A DNA stretch of 64,000 nt, taken from assembly GCA_023614405.1 (NCBI GenBank), contig CM042694.1, positions 475,823,392-475,887,391 on the forward strand, written 5' to 3'. How positions within the stretch are numbered: the first letter of the stretch is position 1; every line of letters begins with the position of its first letter. The notes beneath the pieces were generated by a model that worked only from the letters and a program-made list of their open reading frames with translations, had not been told where the DNA came from and ran no database searches. The translations under genes and the position numbers were made by a program. Shown here piece by piece: positions 43,101-52,459 of this stretch. The DNA is from Avena insularis. Taxonomy: Eukaryota > Streptophyta > Magnoliopsida > Poales > Poaceae.

Positions 43101-45944
43101 CATGCAATGACACTGGTGATATGTGGTCTATGAGAAGAACACACATCCAATGACTCTAGCTGTGGTTCATGAAAAGAGATGACATGCAATGACACTAGTG
43201 GATCCATGTGTGGTTCATGGGAAGAACACACATGCAATGACACTGGTGGATCCATGTGTGGTCTATGGGAAGAACACATGCAATGACACCGGTGCATCCA
43301 TGTGTGGTTCATGGGAAGAACACACATGCAATGACACTAGGTGTGGTTCATGATATGGTTTGTGAGAAGAACACACATGCAATGACACTGGTGGATCCAT
43401 GTGTGGTTCATGGGAAGAACACACATGCAATGACACTGGGTGTGGTTCATGATATGGTTTGTGAGAAGAACACACATGCAATGACACTGGTGGATCCATG
43501 TGTGGTCTTTGGGAAGAACACACATGCAATGACACTGGATCCATGTGTGGTCTATGAGAAGAACACACATCCAATGACTCTAGCTGTGGTTCATGAAAAG
43601 AGCAGACATGCAATGACACTGGTGGATCCATGTGTGGTTCATGGGAATAACACACATGCGATGACACTAGGTGGATCCATGTGTGGTTCATGAGAAGAAC
43701 ACACATGCAATGACACCGATGGATCCATGTGTGGTTCATGGGAAGAACACACATGCAATGACTCGTGATATGTGGTTTGTGAAAAGAACTGGCTTGCTAT
43801 GTATCTATGTGTGGTTAATGAGAAGAGCACACATGCAATGACACTGGTGGATCCATGTGTGGTTTGTGAGAAGAACACACATGCAATGACACTGGGTGTG
43901 GTTCATGATATGGTTTGTAATAAGAACACACATGCAATGACTCTAGCTGTGGTTTGTGAAAAGAGCACGCATTCGATGACTCTAGCTATGGTTCATGGGA
44001 AGAGCAGACGTACAATGACACTGGTGGATCCATGTGTGGTTCATGGTAAGAACACACATGCAATGACACTGGTGGATCCATGTGTGGTCTGCGGAAGAAC
44101 ACACATGCAACGACACTGGTGGATCCATGTGTGGTCTTTGGGAGGAACACACATGCAATGACACTGGTGATTTGTGGTTTGTGAGAAGAACACACATCCA
44201 ATGACTCTAGCTGTGGTTCATGAAAAGAGAAGACATGCAATGACACTAGTGGATCGATGTGTGGTTTGTGAGAAGAACACACATGCAATGACACTGGGTG
44301 TGGTTCATGATATGGTTTGTAAGAAGAACACACATGCAATGACTCTAGCCGTGGTTTGTGAAAAGTGCATGCATGCGATGACTCTAGCTGTGGTTCATGG
44401 GAAGAGCAGGCATACAATGACACTAGTGGATCCATGTGTGGTTCATGGGAAGAACACACATGCAACAACACCATGGATCCATGTGTGGTTCATGGGAAGA
44501 AAACACATGCAATGACATTGATGGATCCATGGGTGGTCTATGGGCAGAACACACATGCAATGACACAGGTGATATGTGGTCTGTGAGAAGAACACACATG
44601 CAATGACACTAGGTGTGGTTCATGATATGGTTTGTGAGAAGAACACACATGCAATGACACTGGTGGATCCATGTGTGGTCTTTGGGAAGAACACAGATGC
44701 AATGACACTGGTGATATGTGGTCTATGAGAAGAACACACATCCAATGACTCTAGTTGTGGTTCATGAAAAGAGGAGACATGCAATGACACTGGTGCATCC
44801 ATGTGTGGTTCATGGGAAGAACACACATGCAATGACACTGGTGGATCCATGTGTGGTTCATGGGAAGAACACACATGCAATGACACTGGTGTGGTTCATG
44901 ATATGGTCTGTGGGAAGAACACACATCCAATGACACTGGTGGATCCATGTGTGGTCCATGGGAAGAACACACATGCAATGACACTAGGTATGGTTCATGA
45001 TATGGTTTGTGAGAAGAACACACATGCAATGACACTGGTGGATCCATGTGTGGTCTTTGGGAAGAACACACATGCAATGACACTGGTGATATGTGGTCTG
45101 TGAGAAGAACACACATCCAATGACTCTAGCTATGGTTCATGAAAAGAGCAGACATGCAATGACACTGGTGGATCCATGTGTGGTTCTTGGGAAGAACACA
45201 CATGCAATGACACTGGGTGGATCCATGTGTGGTTCGTGAGAAGAAAACACATGCAATGACACCGGTGGATCCATGTGTGGTTCATGGGAAGAACACACAT
45301 GCAATGACTCTGGTGATATGTGGTTTGTGAAAAGAACAGACATGCAATGACTCTAGCTGTGGTTAATGAGAAGAGCAGACATGCAATGACACTGGTGGAT
45401 CCATGTGTGGTTTGTGAGAAGAACACACATGCAATGACACTGGGTGTGGTTCATGATATGGTTTGTAAGAAGAACACACATGCAATGACTCTAGCTATGG
45501 TTTGTGAAAAGAGCACGCATGCGATGACTCTAGCTATGGTTCATGGGAAGAGCAGACATACAATGACACCGGTGGATCCATGTGTGGTTCATGTGAAGAA
45601 CACACATGCAATGACACTGGTGGATCCATGTGTGGTCTGTGGGAAGAACACACATGCAACAACACTGGTGGATCCATGTGTGGTCTTTGGGAAGAACACA
45701 CATGCAATGACACTGGTGATATGTGGTCTATGAGAAGAACACACATCCAATGACTCTAGCTGTGGTTCATGAAAAGAGCAGACATGCAATGACACTGGTG
45801 GATCCATGTGTGGTTCATGGGAAGAACACAAATGCGATGACACTAGGTGGATCCATGTGTGGTTTGTGAGAAGAACACACATGCAATGACACTGGTGGAT
45901 CCATGTGTGGTTCATGGGAAGAACACACATGCAATGACTCTGGT
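40110..45944 (+). repeat. 5.83-kb super-repeat, copy 2
   Basis: Marker spacings from 40,110 are 827, 631, 1005, 1194, 1548 and 630 bp, summing to 5,835 bp and matching copy 1 block by block. Long stretches are identical by eye, for example 35.8-37.2 kb against 41.6-43.0 kb. Differences are clustered rather than scattered: a scrambled unit near 43,785-43,810, a changed pair of units near 44,466-44,560, and the stretch near 40.6-41.05 kb, which resembles 33.1-33.6 kb more than its positional partner in copy 1. Confidence 0.88.
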
Positions 45945-46100
45945 GATATGTGGTTTGTGAAAAGAACAGACATGCAATGACTCTAGCTGTGTTTAATGAG
46001 AAGAGCAGACATGCAATGACACCGGTGGATCCGTGTGTGGTTTGTGAGAAGAACACACATGCAATGACACTGGGTGTGGTTCATGATATGGTTTGTAAGA
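45945..46100 (+). repeat. Start of a third super-repeat copy
   Basis: The marker unit at 45,945 is followed by the same order of units as at 34,276 and 40,110, including the diagnostic TGTTTAATGAGAAG variant of the 39-bp unit. Identity in unit order is lost near 46,100, where a unit ending CATCCAATGAC replaces the expected one. This gives two full copies and about 0.15 kb of a third. Confidence 0.75.
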
Positions 46101-46496
46101 AGAACACACATCCAATGACTCTAGTTGTGGTTCATGAAAAGAGCATGCATGCGATGACTCTATCTGTGGTTCATGGGAAGAGCAGACATACAATGACACC
46201 GGTTATATGTGGTCTGTGAGAAGAACACACATGCAATGACTCTAACCGTGGTTCATGAAAAGAGTAGACATGCGATGACACTGGTGGATCCAGGTGTGGT
46301 TTGTGAGAAGAACACACATGCAATGACACCGGTGGATCCATGTGTGGTCTGTGGGAAGAACACCATGCAATGACACTGGTGATATGTGGTTTGGGTTAAG
46401 AACACACATCCAATGACTCTAGTGGATCCTTACGTGGTTTATGAGTGGTTTATGAGAAGAACACACATCCAATGAACTCTTGTGGATCTATCTTGG
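46101..46496 (+). repeat. Right edge of the array
   Basis: The final eight or nine units are rearranged and shortened. The last ones contain GTGGTTTATGAGTGGTTTATGAG, a small internal duplication, and GTGGATCTATCTTGGC, after which the core motif is absent. Unit decay is abrupt here, confined to less than 0.4 kb, in contrast to the long degenerate zone on the left. Confidence 0.75.
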
Positions 46497-47257
46497 CATA
46501 ATTTGATGTATGCCATGATGTATTTCATTGTGCAGGACACTCACTTTCCATTTTTATACTACTCAAGACGCCTTGGTTTTATGTGGTACTACTCAGTTTT
46601 GCCCCCACCTCTCTATCTTTCGTAGAAGCACAAATCTGTGCTCACCCTGTCTGCTACTCCCTGATTGGTTATCACAGTTGTCACACGGATCGTGCGCACC
46701 AGCCGTTGATTCTGTGTGATCCAACGATCATCGTTGCACACGTCGTGCCCTTCACAGTACATCGCGAGACAGCACGGACGTCTCCCTCAGCGAGACTTCT
46801 ACAAGAAGGAACACGATGTCGTCCATGGAAAAAGTTGTCGAGCGGTCATGTCATGTTTAATTAAGTCTGAAAAGCCTACTACTGCTACTACTACGCTACA
46901 ACGCATGTGTCATCGAGTGCACGGTCATCGATGGACAGCTGCAATTTATTGCCACTTGATTTTAATAAGACATATCCCATTTTTTACGCAGCGGCTCTCA
47001 ATCGCCAATTTTAGGGCCGTGTCAAACTTCATACATAGAAATTGTGTGTGCGCCCTTTGCATGCGGCTCAATACAGAACTGCCATGCATGGCCCGGGAAA
47101 AACGCGTGCAGTGCGATCGACTACACGGCGCGTTGCACGGTGGTGCAACGAAACATGCCTTGCTTCTATCCACCCACTCTCGCTCACTGTCCCCACGCAA
47201 CCCTCTCCACTGTCCCACCAGCATCCGCAAACTCCCGAGAATACCCCGTCCGCGCCG
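46497..47257. other. Unique spacer between the array and the zf-XS-like gene
   Basis: Single-copy-looking DNA with no array units. The part from about 47,160 is rich in C and T, as expected of a grass 5' untranslated leader ahead of the ATG codons at 47,258 and 47,261. No convincing TATA box was found. Open frames of 63-181 codons occur here in several frames on both strands, but they overlap each other and show no recognisable domain, so none is called a gene. Confidence 0.6.
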
Positions 47258-47374
47258 ATGATGGCCGAGGAGGATAAGGTGGCCATCGTCGCCTCCGTGG
47301 CCGTCGGAGAGGAGTCCCCCATCTCCTTGCTGGTCCCCCTCAACGCGTTGAAAGCAGCCGATCTCCCTGTCTAG
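47258..47374 (+). other. 38-codon ORF in frame with the zf-XS-like gene, closed by TAG
   Basis: Two adjacent ATG codons (47,258 and 47,261) open a frame that reads MMAEEDKVAIVASV and onwards, then stops at TAG 47,372-47,374. It is in the same frame as the gene that restarts at ATG 47,393, only 18 bases later. The bases around the stop, GTCTAGGCCCC, match GTCCAGGCCCC a few codons further on, where the codon is CAG in a Pro-Val-Gln-Ala-Pro motif. The simplest reading is a longer N-terminus cut by a C-to-T change. The alternative is a small upstream ORF. Confidence 0.55.
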
Positions 47375-47392
47375 GCCCCAGTGGAGGCATCG

Positions 47393-48319
47393 ATGGCAGC
47401 CGCCGTTCCCGTCCAGGCCCCCGTCCCAGCTACCGACGGAGCCGCCGAAGAGGAGCCCCCCGCCGGCGAGGAGGCCCCCGCCGGTCAGAAGCAGATCACG
47501 CACTTCTTGGGCACCTACGATCCAGATAAGTACATCGCTCCGCTGAACCCCTACGACACCGGCATCGACGACCTATGGTCGGAGGTAACTAGGGTTTGCT
47601 CCCCTCCCCTGGTTCTTGTACCAATTGTTAGAAATAATGGGCTAATCTATTTAAAATTTAGCTGGTATTGTCATGTTTAATATTCTGGAATTAATCATGG
47701 AAATTGTGCCTAATTATCCAACACTGTTCCCATCGTTGGATGCTAGATCTTGGTTTATTAGGATTCGCTTGTTCGCATTTCAATTGCTCAATCTTCTTAC
47801 ACCATCTACTCCCCCATTTTCCCTTTCTTCCAATAGGTTTCCCGCAGCGACGTCTGCAGTGATGACGAGTCCATTCACACCAAGGCTCGTCAGGTGCTGA
47901 GGAGGCTACGGGCCGGCAAGTACGACGGCTTCCTCACGGCCCCCTACTACAGCTGCCCCTTCTGCAAGGGGGGCGTCTACTACTTGACGAGTCGCGCCGC
48001 CGGCGGCACCATCTTGAACACCTTACTGAAGCATGCAGAGGCCACGGGCTCCGGCATCCACAAAAGCGGCAAGCCCGAGCCCGCGAACATCAACACCTAC
48101 ATCGCTAAACACCGTGCTCTCGGCATTCACCTCCGAAACCTCCAGTGGGTGGCCATCAAAGAGGGTCGCATGCCTCCAATCAGGCCCAAGGCCCCCAAGT
48201 CCAAGAAACTGGGCAGCAAGAAGTGGCGGAGGCGCCAGAGGGAGATGGAGGCGCTGGCGAATGAACAGGTTGGATATCTCCTTGAATGTATTCAAGATCG
48301 CACTGCCAGGGCACGCTAA
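47393..48319 (+). CDS. Two-exon gene for a basic protein with a zf-XS-like zinc finger
   Basis: Exon 1 (47,393-47,584) and exon 2 (47,837-48,319) join in phase 0 to give 224 residues. The start is the ATG in a good plant context (CGATGGC), the first one after the in-frame TAG. The N-terminus is rich in Ala, Pro and Glu, followed by HFLGTYDPDKYIAPLNPYD. Exon 2 has CPFC at about residues 104-107 and LLKHAEATG at about 127-135, followed by an AKHRALGIHL segment. This spacing resembles the zf-XS finger of plant SGS3/FDM-type proteins, which act with dsRNA in RNA-directed silencing. No XS or XH domain is visible, so a role in silencing is only inferred. The C-terminus is strongly basic (PKSKKLGSKKWRRRQR, about 184-198), a possible nuclear signal. 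A donor-like CAG|GTTGGA at 48,266-48,274 means a further exon is possible. The length is short for the family. Confidence 0.6.
47585..47836 (+). other. Intron of the zf-XS-like gene
   Basis: The 252-base intron begins GTAACT and ends CAATAG, is T-rich, and has a pyrimidine-rich stretch before the acceptor (CCCTTTCTTCCAATAG). Splicing joins ...DLWSE to VSRSD... without a frame change, and the base composition switches from GC-rich exon to AT-rich intron at both borders. Reading through would add a T-rich, non-conserved peptide ending at 47,680. Confidence 0.75.
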
Positions 48320-48859
48320 GCAGCTTATTTTGATTTTATATATTTTGCTTGCATCCTATTTCTGGCTGAATGCATCGAACCCCGTTAAGCAACCTACTAC
48401 TTTCTATCGCTATATCCTATTTAGCTGTGCACAGCTATATCTACATTTGTTTTGTTTTCTGAATGAATGTATTCTGCCTGGTGTGATTTGCTGCTCTAGA
48501 TTTGCTACCTGATCGGAGGTAAAAAGAGGTCCAAAAGGGAACGAATTATCGAAGTGAGAATCTTCTCTAGATTTGCTACCAATTTGGGCAAAATGAAACA
48601 TATCTGTTTAGCGAGAGAGGAAAAGGGCATTGTTTCAAACTGCTAGTTAAGAAGCTACCATCTTGACAAGCTACAAGACACATACATAAACATAACACAA
48701 CGAGGGTTAAATTTATTTTACTAGTATCACTTGATGTGCTAGACATCTTGGCAAGCTAACTGAGTTCCACAAAATGTAAATGAAACATAACAATCGACAA
48801 GTAAAATTTAATTCACCTCATCGATCACTTGACGCGCTTGTTATCATTCCGGTACTCCA
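48320..48859. other. Tail-to-tail intergenic spacer
   Basis: AT-rich DNA between the ends of two convergent genes, presumably holding their 3' untranslated regions. A 16-base direct repeat CTCTAGATTTGCTACC occurs at 48,494-48,509 and 48,565-48,580. No gene or RNA was recognised. Confidence 0.6.
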
Positions 48860-50152
48860 CGTCCATTTAACTGCTTTGTCCCAAATGGCATCGACTTGGC
48901 TTTCCTATCTTCAGGCCCCTGCGCACAATTAGCGGTGCATCATAGGCCTGATTGTTGCCGCTAGAAGATGCCGCCTGCTTGCCGCTCACCGCAGCCTCTG
49001 TCACCGCTTCTTCACCGCAAGCTCTTTCACCGCTTCGCAACCTCTCTGTTAGCTACTTCAGATGCAGCCAATTTCTTTGCATATTCAACTTCAAACTCAG
49101 CTATTCGGCATTTTCTACAAAGGGCTCCGCTAAGCTCATCTTCCCTCTTGCAAATAGGGCAAAACACGAGGTAACATTGAAAAAAATGGATCTTCTTGTA
49201 CAGCTGGTAGGTCACGTAAGCATCTATGGCTGCATACTTCAGGTTTATATCAGACAACGGCCACTCGTTCCATAAATTGTGCCTATCCTTAGAGAAATCT
49301 TCCTTCATTGTGACGTACGACTCATCGAGGATTCTAGTTGCGAGTGATGCCATTCCATCCTTCTTCCTGCCCCCTAGGATCTTGACAAGATGCTGAATAT
49401 CGATCTAGTTGTGCGTAGGAATTATAATTTCCTCTTGATACAATTTCGAAAAATCAGTTGTTGTGTCGACAGTGCAGAAAACTATTCCCTCTTTTTCAAG
49501 GAACTGGCGCAGCGTCGGACATTTCCTGTCAGTCCTAAAAGTATGTAGTTTGTCATCACCAAAATTTGTAACTACAAATATTTTGTCGATGCAATATCAT
49601 CATCTCAATATATTTTGAAAGGTTTAGTAAATGCAAGATCAAGACTCTCAACATTGTATTGTCATAATTTATTCGGTTTTGCTATTTCTCAGTTGACTGA
49701 ACGAGTTGCACATTTCTTTTAACTACGGTTGCACTTTTCTTAGGTGATTGAGACTAAAGAAAATCTCAGTCGATTTAGACATAGGCAAACCCTAATTTAT
49801 TTGGTCCTAAGTAAAATCCAGTAGTTGCAAGATGAGCAAGTGGATAAACAACAAGAGGAGAAAACCCTAAAAGCGGTTAGCTACAGAGAGCAGATCTACA
49901 AACCGGGAGAGGTGGTAGACGAGGACGTGTTTCCGCATGGCAAGTTGAACGGCGGCGACTTCACTCCCTTCATATGGGTGCTCCGGGGTGTACTCGAGGT
50001 CCAATCCCACAAACTTGTCCTCGTCTATCAAGCCAACCCTCGTACATCCTCAGGGCACGCACCACTGTCTCCTCCTCGTTGGTGTAGACAACGTCTATCT
50101 TCTTGTTGTCATGGGTAGTGAAGCTTGTCTCTAGAGTGCGTAGATCTTCCAT
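48860..50152 (-). pseudogene. Decayed DEDDy 3'-5' exonuclease gene (WRN/RNase D-like)
   Basis: Read on the minus strand, exon 1 starts at ATG 50,152 (MEDLRTLETSFTTHD) and holds the DxE motif in GLDLEYTP. An intron at 49,903-49,535 (GT...AG) joins in frame to exon 2, which reads FCTVDTTTDFSKLY, then KILGGRKKDGMASLATRILD and KYAAIDAYVTYQLY, the YxxxD motif of DEDDy nucleases. A CPIC/CRKC pair follows in the C-terminal part. Such proteins degrade nucleic acid from the 3' end. Lesions: one extra base near 50,026 shifts the frame just before the DxE motif; a TAG at 49,407-49,405 interrupts exon 2 where Tyr is likely; further single-base shifts affect the tail after 49,027, whose expected residues (SGKQAASSSGNNQ) reappear in another frame down to about 48,900. 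Four separate breaks make it non-functional. The family call is firm, the exact orthologue is not known. Confidence 0.8.
49535..49903 (-). other. Intron of the exonuclease pseudogene
   Basis: On the minus strand the donor is CCCG|GTTTGT and the acceptor is TTTTAG|GACTGA. The split codon CG+G restores Arg and the family reading continues as LSR-TDRKCPTLRQF. The 369-base intron is AT-rich and stop-dense. Confidence 0.65.
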
Positions 50153-50669
50153 GGCGGCAAGGAGAAGACGGGAAGCAGATAGTAGATGACAGGAAGAAGA
50201 AGAAGAAGAGTGGTTTCTGCGAGGCAGGGGAATGGTGGAACTGTCAATGCGCTTTTATGGTAGGGGTTAACAATTGGGACGGAAGTCCAAGGAGAGACGC
50301 GTGGCGGTGGCCGTTCTAGCTTCTAAGTAAACAAAAAATAATTATAACGCCGATACATGGGCCCTGTTTTGTCACGTCAATACACTGGGTAGGGGGTGTT
50401 GTCATATCCACTGTGCCAACACTGCAAGCCTACGTGACAGCCACCCCGCCTAAGCGACGGGAGCGACATAACGGCGAACTGACGGGGGAGGCCCAACTTG
50501 ACGCCCGTTAGTCTGATTTTTTGTATTGAAATGTAAAGTTGAATTCGTGCCAAAAAATACCCTCTGAGTATTTGACACACCAACTGTAGTCATCCCGGCT
50601 GATTTCAGGGAACTTGGGTACAGCGTTGCCTGTACACCCCAACTTTCGGGCCGCAAAGTGATAATCTCC
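50153..50669. other. Flank upstream of the exonuclease pseudogene, up to the truncated LTR
   Basis: The first 100 bases read on the minus strand as a CT-rich leader (repeated CTT) ahead of the pseudogene's ATG. From about 50,330 the sequence changes character and matches nothing else in the window. It ends at 50,670 exactly where similarity to the 3' LTR begins. Overlapping minus-strand ORFs here show no domain and are not called. Confidence 0.5.
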
Positions 50670-51360
50670 AATTCCGGAGGGAAGAGGGCCCATTAGGGAA
50701 ACGCAAGAGGGGAGAAGGGGAAAGGAGGTGGCCGGCTGGGCCAAGCCCCCCCACGTGGGGCCCACTAGGGCTAGCCGGCGGCGCCCCCTCTCCCTCTCCT
50801 TTAGTCCCACCCTGGGACTTTGAGGGAGGTAGTACCTCCCCCCCCCCTATATATAGTGGGGGTATTTGGCCAGATAAATACACACAATATTCAATAAAGT
50901 TTTCCTCACTTTTGGGGAAACCTCCAATTAATATTATCTCTCTCATGATAGTGGTCCCAAGTTCGGACTGCGTGAATGATAGACATCTTCACCGTGGAGC
51001 ACCGTCGCGCTGTGGGATTCAGATCCAGGAGCTCTACTTCCGCAACTCCTGCTAGATCGGGGAAGCGGGATTCATCGCCAGGCACCGGACGTGTGTAACT
51101 CCCCGCGAGGTGTCACCCTTGAGGCACTCAAGTCATTGGAGTCATAGGAGCACAAGGACTTCATCACGACCTTGAGGTCGGCTTCGGCTCGTCTACATCA
51201 ACCACGCTCTCCTAAGCGTTGATAACGCTTTTCGGTCTTCAAGGGTAAGTTCACAAAAAGCCCCTCCCGTTACTGCATTACTAATAGATAGGTCCTGGCA
51301 ACATCAGGGGTTCAGGGGCATCGGGTAAAAATTATTGTTTTCATACGCGGAACCTCTATA
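50670..51360 (+). repeat. Truncated 5' LTR of the Copia element
   Basis: It corresponds to 57,110-57,803 of the 3' LTR. The first 1,078 bases or so of the LTR, including the TG start, are missing, and the unrelated sequence before 50,670 abuts directly. The end reads CCTCTATA instead of the CCCCTACA of the 3' copy, so the terminal CA has become TA. Confidence 0.85.
50848..50855 (+). promoter_or_regulatory. TATA box of the 5' LTR
   Basis: TATATATA sits between a C-run and GTGGGGG in the retained LTR part, at the same place as in the 3' LTR (57,287-57,294). It would direct transcription into the element; whether enough upstream promoter survives the truncation is unknown. Confidence 0.6.
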
Positions 51361-51361
51361 G

Positions 51362-51373
51362 TGGTATCAGAGC
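51362..51373 (+). other. Primer binding site, initiator Met-tRNA
   Basis: TGGTATCAGAGC, one base after the LTR end, is complementary to the 3' end of plant initiator Met-tRNA and is the usual primer site of Copia elements. Confidence 0.9.
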
Positions 51374-52459
51374 TAGATCTATGCGTAGTAATGCTAGTAC
51401 GGGTAGAACACACGAGATGTAGCGTTTGGGTGTTGATTTTTTAGTTGTTACCCTCCCACATGTACTTGTGTATACCGCACTAATGCTTGATGAAGCGGCC
51501 CCCAACCGACTTTACGCGTTCATTTGCGAAACTGGTCCACGCTTGACATACGTCTTGTACCGTATAAAGTGGCTTAGGGGGGTGTATGTCTCTCTCGCAT
51601 TAGTTGGTATGCCATTTGCAACGGAGGGCCCCAAAAGGGGTATAGTATAGACAACTACTTGATCAGCGTTGTGGTGAAAGTTCGTAGGTAAGAACGGTTC
51701 TTGTGCGAAAGCCCATTCAGCCACGTAAAATATGCAAAGATAAAATAGAGGCGTCTAACTTTGTTTTGCAGGGGGGCGTTGCTTTCTTATATGGTTGTGG
51801 CAAAGGTAAAGTGATTACCTTATGTTACGTAGTAGTAGATATCACGGAGGTGACGGACTACCATGCCGGAAAGACACCGGTACCCTGGTGTCTATGGCGT
51901 CGGAATCCAGTGACGACGGATGGACATCACGACGTGAAGGACCATATCACATCGCATTTACATTCAATGTTATTGTTTGTATATCTTATTGTGTGCTAGT
52001 ATTAGATACTCGACGATAGCCTAATAAGATGATCCCTATTAAAATTACCAATGATTGTGTTCCCCCTTAGTGTGCACCACCAAGAAAGTTCTTCGGTATG
52101 AGGCATGCCATGATGAGCGGATGTCAGACATATCTACGTTCGCATACAGTGGGTGTAAGCCATGTTGCATAGCGAATAAACTAAGGTTGAGTTGGCAAGC
52201 CTAACATGTTACAGAGACGTGGCCTTGGAATGCGGATGGTCAAAAGACCGAGCATGAGTCGCATGAATGATGTGACCAACATTTAGCATCCACCCTAGAA
52301 CCCACATTGATGGCCATGATGATCAGGGGATATGTGGGGAAAAGGGGTCGTGTTATCAGTAGAACCCTTTAGGGGATAGGTGTTTCTGAGTGGAGTTATT
52401 ATTAACTCATTTAATTATAAACTTAGTCTAAATTCCTTTTGCAATTATAAATGTAGAAA
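51374..52459 (+). other. Untranslated leader of the Copia element with a conserved intron
   Basis: About 1.1 kb separates the primer site from the gag ATG. The part from 51,657 to about 52,430 is similar, with gaps, to a second copy at 61,108-62,016. Both copies keep AG|GTAAGA, a CGTCTAACT branch-like motif and TTTTGCAG|GGG, here giving an 84-base intron at 51,688-51,771. Small ORFs at 51,426 and 51,703 are not conserved as proteins. Confidence 0.7.

Larger units (their letters stand above)
1..46496 (+). repeat. Giant head-to-tail minisatellite array with higher-order structure
   Basis: The whole stretch consists of short tandem units sharing the core GAAGAACACACATGCAATGAC-like end (shared part CACACATGCAATGAC). 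The commonest unit is 48 bp and begins GGTGGATCCATGTGTGG. Unit classes differ in the middle: TTCATGGGAAG, TTTGTGAGAAG, TCTTTGGGAAG. Other classes lack the GGATCC part: a 51-bp unit with TTCATGATATGG, three 39-bp units starting CTAGCTGTGG, and a unit of about 42 bp starting GGTGATATGTGG. All units read in the same direction and no inversion was seen. At an average near 46 bp this is about 1,000 units. The left boundary is outside the window; the right boundary is where the core disappears near 46,496. I do not recognise the family. A non-coding satellite or minisatellite is the best reading, because unit lengths vary and reading frames open and close without order. Confidence 0.95.

Noticed and set aside
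1..46496. Dozens of ORFs of 60-280 codons on both strands of the array as protein genes
   Set aside because: They are by-products of a 48-bp unit (16 codons). Frames open and close according to unit length, overlap on both strands, and show no conserved start, stop or domain.
1..46496. CRISPR-like array
   Set aside because: Units are contiguous variants of each other with no unique spacers, and the context is a plant nuclear genome.
1..46496. Ribosomal DNA intergenic subrepeats
   Set aside because: No rRNA sequence was found beside the array, and the right flank is a protein-coding gene island.
46528..47277. ORFs of 63-185 codons upstream of the zf-XS-like gene, both strands
   Set aside because: They overlap in several frames, have no domain, and lie in what looks like promoter and leader.
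50508..50946. Minus-strand ORFs of 100-113 codons, and the similar one at 57,131-57,403
   Set aside because: They fall in the two LTR copies and are similar because the LTRs are; there is no protein family and no conserved start.
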